From Nitrososphaerota archaeon (GTDB lineage: Archaea; Thermoproteota; Nitrososphaeria; Nitrososphaerales; UBA183), in NCBI GenBank assembly GCA_027886865.1, contig JAPCJR010000010.1, positions 4,873 through 63,313 of the forward strand: a stretch of DNA of 58,441 nucleotides, given 5' to 3'. A model generated the notes under the pieces. It did no database searches and was not told the origin of the DNA. It saw only the letters and a list, made by a program, of their open reading frames with translations. How positions within the stretch are numbered: the stretch's first letter is position 1; every line of letters begins with the position of its first letter. Both the position numbers and the translations under genes were made by a program. This document shows, in pieces, positions 9,574 through 17,573 of this stretch.

Positions 9574-9584
9574 AAAGATTTTAA
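9574..9584. promoter_or_regulatory. Shared divergent TATA element
   Basis: The A/T-rich sequence AAAGATTTTAAG lies about 27 bases upstream of GTG9608 (mtnP, plus strand). Read on the other strand as CTTAAAATCTTT it lies about 60 bases before TTG9518 (methyltransferase). It can serve as the TATA box for both directions. The distance to GTG9608 predicts a leaderless mtnP message. This is a positional prediction only. Confidence 0.5.
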
Positions 9585-9607
9585 GCACTCCAAGCGGAAG
9601 CACGAAT

Positions 9608-10411
9608 GTGAAGCGGGCTACAATAGGCGTGTTCGGCGGTTCTGGTTTCTATCGTTTCCTGAAGAAGTATGTTGAGCTTACGGTCGATACCCCGTACGGG
9701 CTGCCCAGCGCGCCCTTGAGGCTCTCGACCATCGGCGGACGGAAGGTCGCCTTCCTGCCCCGCCACGGGGACCACCACGAGTTCCCCCCGCACGCGCTGC
9801 CCTACAGGGCCAACCTCGCGGCGTTCAAGGAGGTGGGGGTGGAGAGGATCATCGGCCCGTGTGCCGTCGGGAGCCTGAGTCCGAATCTCAGACCTGGCGA
9901 CTTTGTCATCTGCGACCAGTTCGTGAACTACACGACCGGTAGGAGAGACACGTTCTACGATGGGCCGGAGACGACGCACATCAGCTCAGCCGACCCGTAC
10001 TGCCCCGAGCTCAGGGAGCTCGCGCGGGACGCGGCCAAGAGACTGAAGCTGCCCTTCCACTATGGCGGAACGGTCGTGGTCATCCAGGGGCCGCGGTTCT
10101 CGACACGCGCCGAGAGCCGGTTCTTCAGAAAGCAGGGCTGGGATGTGATCAACATGACGCAATATCCCGAGGCGGTCCTAGCGCGGGAGCTAGAGATGTG
10201 TTACGCCAACATCTCGCTCGTGACGGACTACGACTCCGGGCTGGAAGGAGACCCCAAGGTGAAGCCCGTCTCGCACGGGGCCGTCATCAAGATCTTCAAC
10301 GAGAACATCGAGAATCTCCGGGCGCTCATCACAGAGATGATAGAGGCGATGCCCGAGACGCGGTCCTGCTCCTGCGGGACGGCACTGGAGCATGCGAGGC
10401 TGAAGGCGTGA
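9608..10411 (+). CDS. mtnP: S-methyl-5'-thioadenosine phosphorylase
   Basis: Splits methylthioadenosine with phosphate into adenine and 5-methylthioribose-1-phosphate, the first step of methionine salvage. The N-terminal phosphate site is IGVFGGSGFYRF, then FLPRHGDHHEFPPH and GPRFSTRAESRFF; the substrate motif is NMTQYPEAVLARE, typical of true MTA phosphorylases. GTG9608 is chosen because the GGSG loop should lie close to the N-terminus and because of the TATA box 27 bases upstream; the frame is open further upstream to 9533. The stop overlaps the start of apt by one base. Confidence 0.9.
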   Translation: MKRATIGVFGGSGFYRFLKKYVELTVDTPYGLPSAPLRLSTIGGRKVAFLPRHGDHHEFPPHALPYRANLAAFKEVGVERIIGPCAVGSLSPNLRPGDFVICDQFVNYTTGRRDTFYDGPETTHISSADPYCPELRELARDAAKRLKLPFHYGGTVVVIQGPRFSTRAESRFFRKQGWDVINMTQYPEAVLARELEMCYANISLVTDYDSGLEGDPKVKPVSHGAVIKIFNENIENLRALITEMIEAMPETRSCSCGTALEHARLKA

Positions 10412-10956
10412 TGGTGGACACGGTCTCCGAGCAGCTGCGGCACGCGATCAGGCGCATCCCCGACTTCCCGAAGAAGGGCATCGTCTTCAGGGACATCACA
10501 ACTCTCTGGAAGGACCAGACCCTCATCAAGATGGCCGTGGACGAGATCTACGGTCACTACAAGGACCGTAAGGTCGACAAGGTCCTCGGCGTCGAGGCGC
10601 GCGGCTTCGTCTTCGGAGCGCTCCTCGCGGAGAGGTTCGGCGTGGGCTTCATCCCGGCCAGGAAGCTCGGGAAGCTCCCGTCGGACAAGATTACCGAGCG
10701 TTATCAGCTCGAATACAACGTCGACGGGCTGGAGATGCACAGGGACTCTGTGAGCCCGGGTGACGACGTCCTCATCGTAGACGACCTGATGGCCACGGCC
10801 GGTACTGCCATCGCCGTCGTCAAGATGGTCGAAGCGCTCGGCGGAAAGGTGGTCGGCCTGGCGTTCGTCGTCGAGCTTGCCTTCCTCCACGGCAGGGAGA
10901 AGCTTGGGAAACGCGACGTCTTCTCGATCGTCCAGTACGCCTCAGAGGATGAATAA
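10411..10956 (+). CDS. apt: Adenine phosphoribosyltransferase
   Basis: Converts adenine and PRPP to AMP, recycling the adenine released by the preceding phosphorylase. The 181-residue protein begins MVDTVSEQLRHAIRRIPDFP and shows FPKKGIVFRDITTLW, VEARGFVFGALLA and the PRPP-binding motif VLIVDDLMATAGTA. ATG10411 overlaps the mtnP stop (TGATG), indicating coupled translation. The pairing of mtnP and apt is metabolically direct. Confidence 0.95.
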   Translation: MVDTVSEQLRHAIRRIPDFPKKGIVFRDITTLWKDQTLIKMAVDEIYGHYKDRKVDKVLGVEARGFVFGALLAERFGVGFIPARKLGKLPSDKITERYQLEYNVDGLEMHRDSVSPGDDVLIVDDLMATAGTAIAVVKMVEALGGKVVGLAFVVELAFLHGREKLGKRDVFSIVQYASEDE

Positions 10957-10959
10957 CCG

Positions 10960-11682
10960 CTGACGGCTCTACGGGGTACGGGTGTCATCACAGGCTCGGG
11001 GATGGAAGGGCTGTTCGCAGCCTCCGATGAGAGACGCGTCCAGACGGAGTACGGCGTCGTGACCGCCTACGTCTGCTCCGCAGGCAAGACGCGGTTCTTC
11101 GTCATCCCGAGGCACGGCAAGGATCACTCCGTCCCGCCGCACCGGATCAACTTCAAGGCGAACGTATCGGCCCTGAAGAAGCTGGGCGTCAGCGGCGTCA
11201 TCGCCACGAGCGCCGTCGGTTCCATCAGCAAGAAGATAGGCGTAGGTGAGCTCGGGCTTCTGGACCAGTTCATCGACATGAGCAAGCGACACCTCACGTT
11301 CTTCGAAAAGAGGCCGGTGCACGTCGACATGACCCGACCCTACGACCCCTCGCTTCAGGAAAGGCTGAGGAAGGCGGCCCGTTCCCTGCGTATCGGACTC
11401 ACGCCGGGGCTCGTCTACGTCTGCGTGGACGGTCCGCGCTACGAGACGGCCGCTGAGATCCGGATGTTCGGGCTCATGGGCGGCGACGTCGTGGGCATGA
11501 CCGGGGCCCCGGAGGCGATACTCTGCAGAGAGGCCGGTCTGAGGTACGCCTCCGCGGTCGTGGCCACCAACTGGGCGGCCGGGATACAGGAGAAGGTCTC
11601 TCACGAAGAGGTGGTGTCGGTGATGGAGGAGGTCGGGCCGCGCGTAAGGAAGCTCTTGGAAGGGGCCGTCGTCGGCAAGTAA
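10960..11682 (+). CDS. MTA/purine nucleoside phosphorylase paralogue
   Basis: Second member of the MTAP/PNP family in the same operon. It shows FFVIPRHGKDHSVPPHRI, DGPRYETAAEIRMF and MTGAPEAILCREAGL, and lacks the TQYPE form of the first copy, so it may prefer another nucleoside such as adenosine, inosine or guanosine. The first ordinary start, ATG11002, would cut away the phosphate-binding loop GVITGSGMEG encoded just upstream. No ATG, GTG or TTG precedes that loop in frame; CTG10960, 4 bases after the apt stop and after a purine-rich AGAGGATGA, is the likely start (240 residues). Confidence 0.85.
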   Translation: MTALRGTGVITGSGMEGLFAASDERRVQTEYGVVTAYVCSAGKTRFFVIPRHGKDHSVPPHRINFKANVSALKKLGVSGVIATSAVGSISKKIGVGELGLLDQFIDMSKRHLTFFEKRPVHVDMTRPYDPSLQERLRKAARSLRIGLTPGLVYVCVDGPRYETAAEIRMFGLMGGDVVGMTGAPEAILCREAGLRYASAVVATNWAAGIQEKVSHEEVVSVMEEVGPRVRKLLEGAVVGK

Positions 11683-11726
11683 TCGGTTTTAATAACTGAC
11701 CTTCCAGCGGAACACAGAATCCGTAA

Positions 11727-12956
11727 ATGAAGATAGCCAATCCAAAGCTTGCCGAGGAGGGCAAGAAGAACTTCGTATGGGCGAAGAACCACATGGCCGC
11801 CCTGGACAAGCTCGCTGAGAAGAGTTCTCGGAGCAAACCCCTGCGAGGTGTCACGGTCGGGGTCTGCCTTCACGTGACCAAGGAGACCTCCGTACTGATC
11901 GATTCGCTCGTCAAGGCGGGGGCCGACGTCAAGCTCGCAGCTGCCAACCCGTTGTCCACGCAGGATGACATCGCTGCCTTCCTGGCGACGGAGGCAGAGG
12001 TCTGGGCTTGGAGGGGTCAGACAGCGAAGGAGTACGACTGGTGCATCGAACAGGTCCTCGCGGCGAAGCCCGAGGTCATCATCGACGATGGGGCCGACAT
12101 GCACGTGGCGGCGAACACGTCCAAGCTCAAGAGCGTGCTCGGAGGCTGCGAGGAGACCACGACAGGCGTGGTCAGGCTAAAGGCGCTGGAGCACGACGGT
12201 AGGCTATCGTACCCGATAATCGCGATAAACAACGCCAAGACGAAACACCTCTTCGACAACCGCTACGGCACGGGCCAGAGCACGTTCGACGGCATACTGC
12301 GCTCGACCGCTCTCCTCGTGGCCGGGAAGAAGGTGGTGGTGGTCGGTTACGGATGGGTGGGGAAGGGTGTGGCCATGAGGGCGAAGGGGCTGGGCGCTAA
12401 CGTGACCGTAGTGGAGGTGGACCCGATCAAGGCGGTGGAGGCATATCTGGATGGATTTGACGTAATGAGCATCGAGGACGCTGCCGCGACCGGTGACTGG
12501 TTCATCACCTGCACCGGCATGAAAGGGGTCATCCCCTACACTGCCATAGAGTCCATGAGAGACGGCGCCGTGCTCGCCAACGCTGGGCACTTCGACATCG
12601 AGATCGATACAGGCTCGCTCCTCAGGCAGGCCCGGTCGTGGAAGGAGGTGAGACCGAACGTCGACGAGGTCTGGCTTCCAAACGGCAAGCGGGTCTACTT
12701 GCTCGCAAAGGGCAGGATAGTGAACCTGGTCGCCGCGGAGGGCCATCCTCCGGAAGTGATGCAGATGTCGTTCGCGAACCAGTTCATGTCCGCCCTGTAC
12801 GTGCTGAAGAACCACGCGACTCTCGGCAAGAAGGTGCTCGACGTTCCGGAAGACATCGAGAGCCAGGTAGCCTTGGCCAGCCTCGAGTCGCTGGGCATCT
12901 CCATCGGGAAGCAGACCAAGGAACAGATTCAATACGCCAAGAGCTGGAAGATATAG
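11727..12956 (+). CDS. ahcY: Adenosylhomocysteinase
   Basis: Hydrolyses S-adenosylhomocysteine to homocysteine and adenosine, regenerating the methyl cycle. The 409-residue protein has the NAD-binding segment VVVVGYGWVGKGVAMRAKG, plus ETTTGVVRLKALE and VLANAGHFDIEID. A TATA-like TTTAATAA lies about 35 bases upstream of ATG11727, giving a short leader, so it can be transcribed separately from the salvage genes just upstream. Its stop overlaps the GTG start of metG. Confidence 0.95.
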   Translation: MKIANPKLAEEGKKNFVWAKNHMAALDKLAEKSSRSKPLRGVTVGVCLHVTKETSVLIDSLVKAGADVKLAAANPLSTQDDIAAFLATEAEVWAWRGQTAKEYDWCIEQVLAAKPEVIIDDGADMHVAANTSKLKSVLGGCEETTTGVVRLKALEHDGRLSYPIIAINNAKTKHLFDNRYGTGQSTFDGILRSTALLVAGKKVVVVGYGWVGKGVAMRAKGLGANVTVVEVDPIKAVEAYLDGFDVMSIEDAAATGDWFITCTGMKGVIPYTAIESMRDGAVLANAGHFDIEIDTGSLLRQARSWKEVRPNVDEVWLPNGKRVYLLAKGRIVNLVAAEGHPPEVMQMSFANQFMSALYVLKNHATLGKKVLDVPEDIESQVALASLESLGISIGKQTKEQIQYAKSWKI

Positions 12957-14668
12957 TGGAGCCTCACAGCAGAGCCCATGGGAGTGAAGTCCAGGCGCAG
13001 GGGACCTCCAGCCAGAGGAGGGTCATCATCACGGCTGCGCTCCCCTACGCCAACAACGACCTCCACCTCGGGCACATCGCGAGCACGTATCTCCCTCCGG
13101 ACATCCTGTACCGATACCTGAAGCACGGAAAGGCGGAGGTCATCATGATATGCGCCTCCGACGACTTTGGGACGCCCATCCTGATAGCGGCAGAGAAGGC
13201 CGCCAAGAAGCCGGAGGAGTACGTTGCCTACTGGAGAGAACGGTTCCAGCAGGACCTGAGCGGGCTCGGGATAGACTTCGACCTCTTCTACGCGACCAGC
13301 TCGGAGGAGAACGTGGCCCTCACCCAGCATTTCTTCAAGGAACTCTACAAGAACGGTTACATCTACTCCTCGCAGATTGACCAGTTCTACTGCAACGTGG
13401 ACAAGAAGTTCCTTCCGGACAGGTACGTCAAGGGCGCATGCCCCTACTGCGGCGCGCTGGACCAGTACTCGGACGGGTGCGAGAACTGCGGCAGGACGCT
13501 CCAGCCCGGTCAGATCCTGCAGCCGAAGTGCTCCATCTGCGGGACTCCGCCAGTGAAGAAGACCAGCATGCACTACTTCTTCAAACTCTCGAGCTTCTCC
13601 GACCAGCTTAAGAAATGGCTGGAGGCGAACGAGGACCTCCAGTCCGACGCGCGCAACTACGTCCTGAACTGGATCAAGGAGGGCCTGCAGGACTGGGACA
13701 TCACCCGCGACATCAGCTGGGGCGTGAAGATCCCGCTCGAGGAGGCGGAGGGAAAGGTCCTCTACGGGTGGTTCGACAACCACCTCTGCTACATATCGAC
13801 CGCGTTGAAGGTGGCGGGCAAGCATGGGAAGGCGGGCGCCGATTACTGGAACGGCGCTACGACCTATCATTTCATCGGCAAGGACATCGTATACCACCAC
13901 TACCTCTTCCTGCCCAGCATGAGGCTGGGCGAGGGTTCCTTCAAGCTGCCCGACTTCATCCCGACACGCGGCCACCTCCTGCTTCAGGACAAGAAGATCT
14001 CCAAGAGCCGGAAGTGGGGGATAACGATCAGGGAATACCTTGCGGCGCTCCCCCCCGATTACCTGCGGTTCTACCTGACCCGCATCACGCCGTTTGCCCA
14101 GACGGACTCGAACTTCGACCTCCAGGAGTTCAGGGCCAAGGTCAACAACGAGCTGGTCGCCAACCTCGGCAACTTCTGCTACAGGTCACTGGTCTTCGTC
14201 AACAGGGAGTACGCCCTCACGGTGCCCGAGCCGGGAGAGGCGGGCGTGGCCGAAAAGACCCTGCTCGCGGCGGTCCAGAAGGCGGTCGAGGAGACCTCCC
14301 AGCTCATCGAAAGCGGCAACTACGACAGGGCGCTGAAGGCGCTGCTGGACTTTGGGACGAGCTGCAACCAGTACTTCCAGGCCAAGGCTCCCTGGGAGAA
14401 GCGCGGCGACATGAACACGGCCATCTACTACGCGGTCAACAGCGTAGCCACCCTCGCCATGCTGCTCCATCCGTTCCTCCCGTTCAGCTCGGAGGATCTG
14501 TGGGCGCAGCTCTCGGTCGGACAACCGCTCTCAACGGTGGCCTGGGACGCGGCAGGGTCCATGATGCTGAAACCCGGCCACAAGATCAAAGAACCGAAAC
14601 CCCTCTTCAAGAGGGTCGAGGAGACGGACCTTGAGGCCCTGCAGAAGTACGTAGAGCAGAAGAAGTGA
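12956..14668 (+). CDS. metG: Methionyl-tRNA synthetase
   Basis: Class I synthetase charging methionine on its tRNAs. The HIGH signature is HLGHIAS, the KMSKS loop is KKISKSRK, and a zinc knuckle is present (CPYCG, CENCG, CSICG). The 570-residue protein ends after the anticodon-binding helical domain and has no C-terminal OB dimerisation domain. The start is set at GTG12956, overlapping the ahcY stop (TAGTG), because the frame upstream merely shadows ahcY. Coupling of ahcY and metG joins homocysteine recycling to methionine use. Confidence 0.95.
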   Translation: MEPHSRAHGSEVQAQGTSSQRRVIITAALPYANNDLHLGHIASTYLPPDILYRYLKHGKAEVIMICASDDFGTPILIAAEKAAKKPEEYVAYWRERFQQDLSGLGIDFDLFYATSSEENVALTQHFFKELYKNGYIYSSQIDQFYCNVDKKFLPDRYVKGACPYCGALDQYSDGCENCGRTLQPGQILQPKCSICGTPPVKKTSMHYFFKLSSFSDQLKKWLEANEDLQSDARNYVLNWIKEGLQDWDITRDISWGVKIPLEEAEGKVLYGWFDNHLCYISTALKVAGKHGKAGADYWNGATTYHFIGKDIVYHHYLFLPSMRLGEGSFKLPDFIPTRGHLLLQDKKISKSRKWGITIREYLAALPPDYLRFYLTRITPFAQTDSNFDLQEFRAKVNNELVANLGNFCYRSLVFVNREYALTVPEPGEAGVAEKTLLAAVQKAVEETSQLIESGNYDRALKALLDFGTSCNQYFQAKAPWEKRGDMNTAIYYAVNSVATLAMLLHPFLPFSSEDLWAQLSVGQPLSTVAWDAAGSMMLKPGHKIKEPKPLFKRVEETDLEALQKYVEQKK

Positions 14669-14677
14669 GCCCGTCCA

Positions 14678-15694
14678 TCAGTCGCATGGCCTGAGCATCT
14701 CTAGCCCAGAGGGTAGGGAGCACTCCATCCCGTCATCGATGGAGCTGAGCGAGGAGAGGGGGTCGTATTCGTCGTATCGCGTCGCCTTGAACCCCGAGGC
14801 GAGGACGCTCACCTGGAGCTGGGATCCGCCGCGGTAATTTACGCTGTATTCGACGTCGATCGCTTCGCTCCCGAACATCGAGCCGAGACGCTTCACCGCA
14901 GTGGCGGTCTCGCCCGCCCTTAGGGTCGAGTCCCCCGTCAGCACGACCACAGCGTGGTTGGCATCCTTGGTCTCAGCCCGCTTGCTTATCCCGAGGATAG
15001 CCCTCGAGAGCGCCTCCTCCGTCTTGTCGACAGAACCAGAGGAAGCAGAGCTCAGGAACGAGTAACCGTCCTGGAAGACCGTCCCGAGGACCTTGTTCAG
15101 CCCGACGGGTATGGAATCCTCTGATTGCTTGGCCAGCAGGGAGCTCAGAGCCTTTACGGCCTCCGAGTTCGCGATATCGTAGACCTCCTTCAACGTGGCG
15201 TCGGTCGTGCTCTTGAGGAGCATGTCATTGTCCACTACGACCACTCCCCTTGAGGCCGCCCTTAGCCTTCTCAACGCGAGCCCCGAATAGAACCTGAGCT
15301 TCTCCTCGAACCCGAACGGCATCATGGCGACGCTGACCGTATCCGCGCCGTTCTCCTTCGCCAGCTCTGCGACCACCGGGGCCAGCCCGCTGCCTGTGGC
15401 TCTTCCCAGTCCAGCGACTATGAACACTATCTTTGCGCCGTCCAGCAGCGACACCATCTCGCCTCTGTGGGCGATTGAGAGTCCCCTCACCATGGGGGGC
15501 GTAAGTTTCTGGTCGATAGGGCCATCGATCAGCAGCTTCTCTCCTCCCTCTATGGCATCAAAATCGGACCGATCGCAAGAGATGTAAGCGAACCTATCGA
15601 CCAAAGTCGTCTCCCTGCTCAACGCAGAGACGATCCTTGCTCCGGCGCTGCCTATGCCGAGAGCCAAAACTTGCCCTGATGCTGTGTTTGACAT
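14678..15694 (-). CDS. Divergent FtsZ/tubulin-like protein
   Basis: 338-residue protein with a tubulin/FtsZ-type GTPase fold. The N-terminus reads VLALGIGSAGARIVSAL and the tubulin signature appears as GLGRATGSGLAP, against GGGTGTG in ordinary FtsZ. The loop that normally supplies the catalytic acids (NxDxxD) seems to be replaced by LNKVLGTVF, so GTP hydrolysis between subunits would be impaired. Such degenerate FtsZ-like proteins are known from Thaumarchaeota, which divide with ESCRT-type proteins. The ATG is about 32 bases after a TATA-like GATTAATGC. Its role is unknown. Confidence 0.8.
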   Translation of the reverse strand: MSNTASGQVLALGIGSAGARIVSALSRETTLVDRFAYISCDRSDFDAIEGGEKLLIDGPIDQKLTPPMVRGLSIAHRGEMVSLLDGAKIVFIVAGLGRATGSGLAPVVAELAKENGADTVSVAMMPFGFEEKLRFYSGLALRRLRAASRGVVVVDNDMLLKSTTDATLKEVYDIANSEAVKALSSLLAKQSEDSIPVGLNKVLGTVFQDGYSFLSSASSGSVDKTEEALSRAILGISKRAETKDANHAVVVLTGDSTLRAGETATAVKRLGSMFGSEAIDVEYSVNYRGGSQLQVSVLASGFKATRYDEYDPLSSLSSIDDGMECSLPSGLEMLRPCD

Positions 15695-15783
15695 CTGATG
15701 GGATGTGGTCTACCTCTTCTGCATTAATCAGCCCACCAACTAGAACCTTGCACCAATGGTGACAGAAAGTTCACTAAGAGAGT

Positions 15784-16089
15784 TTACGGAGACTTTTCAG
15801 CGTTTACGAGCCTGTTCACAAGGTCGTCTTGCATGTGCCCGCTGCAATCCACGACCACCTTCTTGACGCCTTCGACCTTCTCTGCCGAAGCCCTGATCCT
15901 CTTCCCCAACTCGACCGCCGTCGGGCTATAGGCAGAGAGAGGCGTGAACCTTATCTTGACGACGCCGGGTGTAACTTCGAAGACCTCCGTGACTATCGTG
16001 AGTTCGCCCAGCTTCCTCCCCGTCTCCTCCTCGACCAGTTCGTACACGAGCTCCTTCGCGCTCTTCGCCAGGTCTCCCGTCGACGTCAT
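15784..16089 (-). CDS. MIP18/DUF59 family protein
   Basis: 101-residue protein related to the MIP18/SufT family, which helps target iron-sulfur clusters. The family pattern is weak but includes VTPGVVKIRFTPLSAYSPTA and a late VKKVVVDCSGHMQDD with one cysteine. It starts 8 bases after gcvPB and is probably the last gene of the gcvPA-gcvPB operon. The link with glycine decarboxylase is not explained by known function. Assignment rests on overall length and fold-level resemblance. Confidence 0.65.
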   Translation of the reverse strand: MTSTGDLAKSAKELVYELVEEETGRKLGELTIVTEVFEVTPGVVKIRFTPLSAYSPTAVELGKRIRASAEKVEGVKKVVVDCSGHMQDDLVNRLVNAEKSP

Positions 16090-16096
16090 CTCTCCT

Positions 16097-17572
16097 TCAC
16101 CACTTCACCCTGAGGGAAAGAGGATGCGAGGCCTTGACCTCGTCGATCTTTCCCACGCTGGTGTTCTTCGGCTCGTCCTCGAGCTCCCCGCGCTGCAATC
16201 TTTCGTGGAGTCCGTTCAGCAGTTCGGCGTACTCGTCCAGGGCCTCGAGCGTCTCTGATTCCGTCGGCTCTATCATGAGGGCTTCCTCCACGGTCAACGG
16301 GAAATAGACCGTGGGCGAATGCACTCCATAGTCGAGCAGGCCCTTGGCCACCTTCATCGCTCCTCCGCTCATCATGCCCCTCACAGAGACTATTGCTTCG
16401 TGCTTCCTTCTTAGACCTTTGCCTTGAAGCAGCGTGTATGCTTCAGGGTTGAGCCTGGAGAGGAGGTAGTTCGCCGCGAGGACGGAGAGGCTGGAGACAT
16501 TGTCGAGTCCGTCTGCTCCGAGGAGCCTGATGTAGCAGTACGCCCTGAGGAGGATGGCCGAGTTCGCGTAGCTCCCCTTCATCCGCCCTATCGTGTGGGG
16601 AACGTCGTAGTTCAAGTGGTATCCTTCGTCCACCTTCGTGACGACGGGGACCGGGAGGTAGTCCTGAAGCCTCTCGGTCACGCCCACGGGCCCGGCTCCG
16701 GGCCCTCCGCCGCCGTGCGGCGTGGCGAAGGTCTTGTGCAGGTTAAGGTGGACGACATCGAACCCCATGTCTCCCGGCCTCGCCTTCCCGAGAAGAGCGT
16801 TCATGTTCGCCCCATCGTAGTACATCAACCCCCCGGCGTCATGGATCATGCGCGAGATGGTGCCCACGTCGCTCTCGAAGAGCCCCAGCGTATTGGGCAC
16901 GGTCAGCATCATCCCGGCCGTCCTGGCCGAGACGAGTTTCTCTACCTGCTCCACGTTCACGAGGCCTCGCTCGTCGGACGGCACTTTGATGACCTTGAAG
17001 GCCCCCATCGCTGCGCTCGCAGGGTTGGTGCCGTGGGCGGAGTCCGGGACGAGGATCTCGTCCTTCTCCGGATGCCCCTGCTCGTGGAGGTACTTCCGTA
17101 TCATGAGGACCCCGGCGAACTCGCCCTGCGCCCCCGCTGCTGGGGTGAGCGAGAATGCCTTCATCCCCGTTATCTCGCCGAGCATCACGGACAAGTCGTA
17201 GAATATGCCGAGAAGACCTTGGATGGTCCCCTCCGGCTGGAACGGGTGGGCCTCCCTCATCCCCGGCGAAGACGCGATGTACTCTGACACCTTGGGGTTG
17301 TACTTCATGGTGCAGCTCCCCAGCGGGTATGTCCCCGACTCGACGGAGAAGTTCATCTGGGACAGCCTGTTGAAGTGCCTCAGCAGCTGGAGCTCCGCGA
17401 TCTCCGGCAGCTTGACGTCCTTGGTGCGCAGGGCGACCGGCAGGAGCTCCTTGGATTTCCTCCAAGCCTCTATCTTAGGGTCCCTCGGGGGCACAAACCC
17501 GGTCCTCCCCTTCCTGCTCAGCTCAGAGAGCAGGGGCTCGTCCCAGCGGGCCTGCCTGTATCTTCTCGCCAA
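16097..17572 (-). CDS. gcvPB: Glycine dehydrogenase (decarboxylating) subunit 2
   Basis: PLP-containing half of the glycine cleavage P protein; together with subunit 1 it decarboxylates glycine and loads the aminomethyl group on GcvH. The PLP lysine lies in NLHKTFATPHGGGGPGAGP. N-terminal features include FSVESGTYPLGSCTMKYNPK. The 491-residue length is normal. TTG17572 starts one base after the gcvPA stop. Neither GcvT nor GcvH is present in the window. Confidence 0.95.
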   Translation of the reverse strand: MARRYRQARWDEPLLSELSRKGRTGFVPPRDPKIEAWRKSKELLPVALRTKDVKLPEIAELQLLRHFNRLSQMNFSVESGTYPLGSCTMKYNPKVSEYIASSPGMREAHPFQPEGTIQGLLGIFYDLSVMLGEITGMKAFSLTPAAGAQGEFAGVLMIRKYLHEQGHPEKDEILVPDSAHGTNPASAAMGAFKVIKVPSDERGLVNVEQVEKLVSARTAGMMLTVPNTLGLFESDVGTISRMIHDAGGLMYYDGANMNALLGKARPGDMGFDVVHLNLHKTFATPHGGGGPGAGPVGVTERLQDYLPVPVVTKVDEGYHLNYDVPHTIGRMKGSYANSAILLRAYCYIRLLGADGLDNVSSLSVLAANYLLSRLNPEAYTLLQGKGLRRKHEAIVSVRGMMSGGAMKVAKGLLDYGVHSPTVYFPLTVEEALMIEPTESETLEALDEYAELLNGLHERLQRGELEDEPKNTSVGKIDEVKASHPLSLRVKW

Positions 17573-17573
17573 C

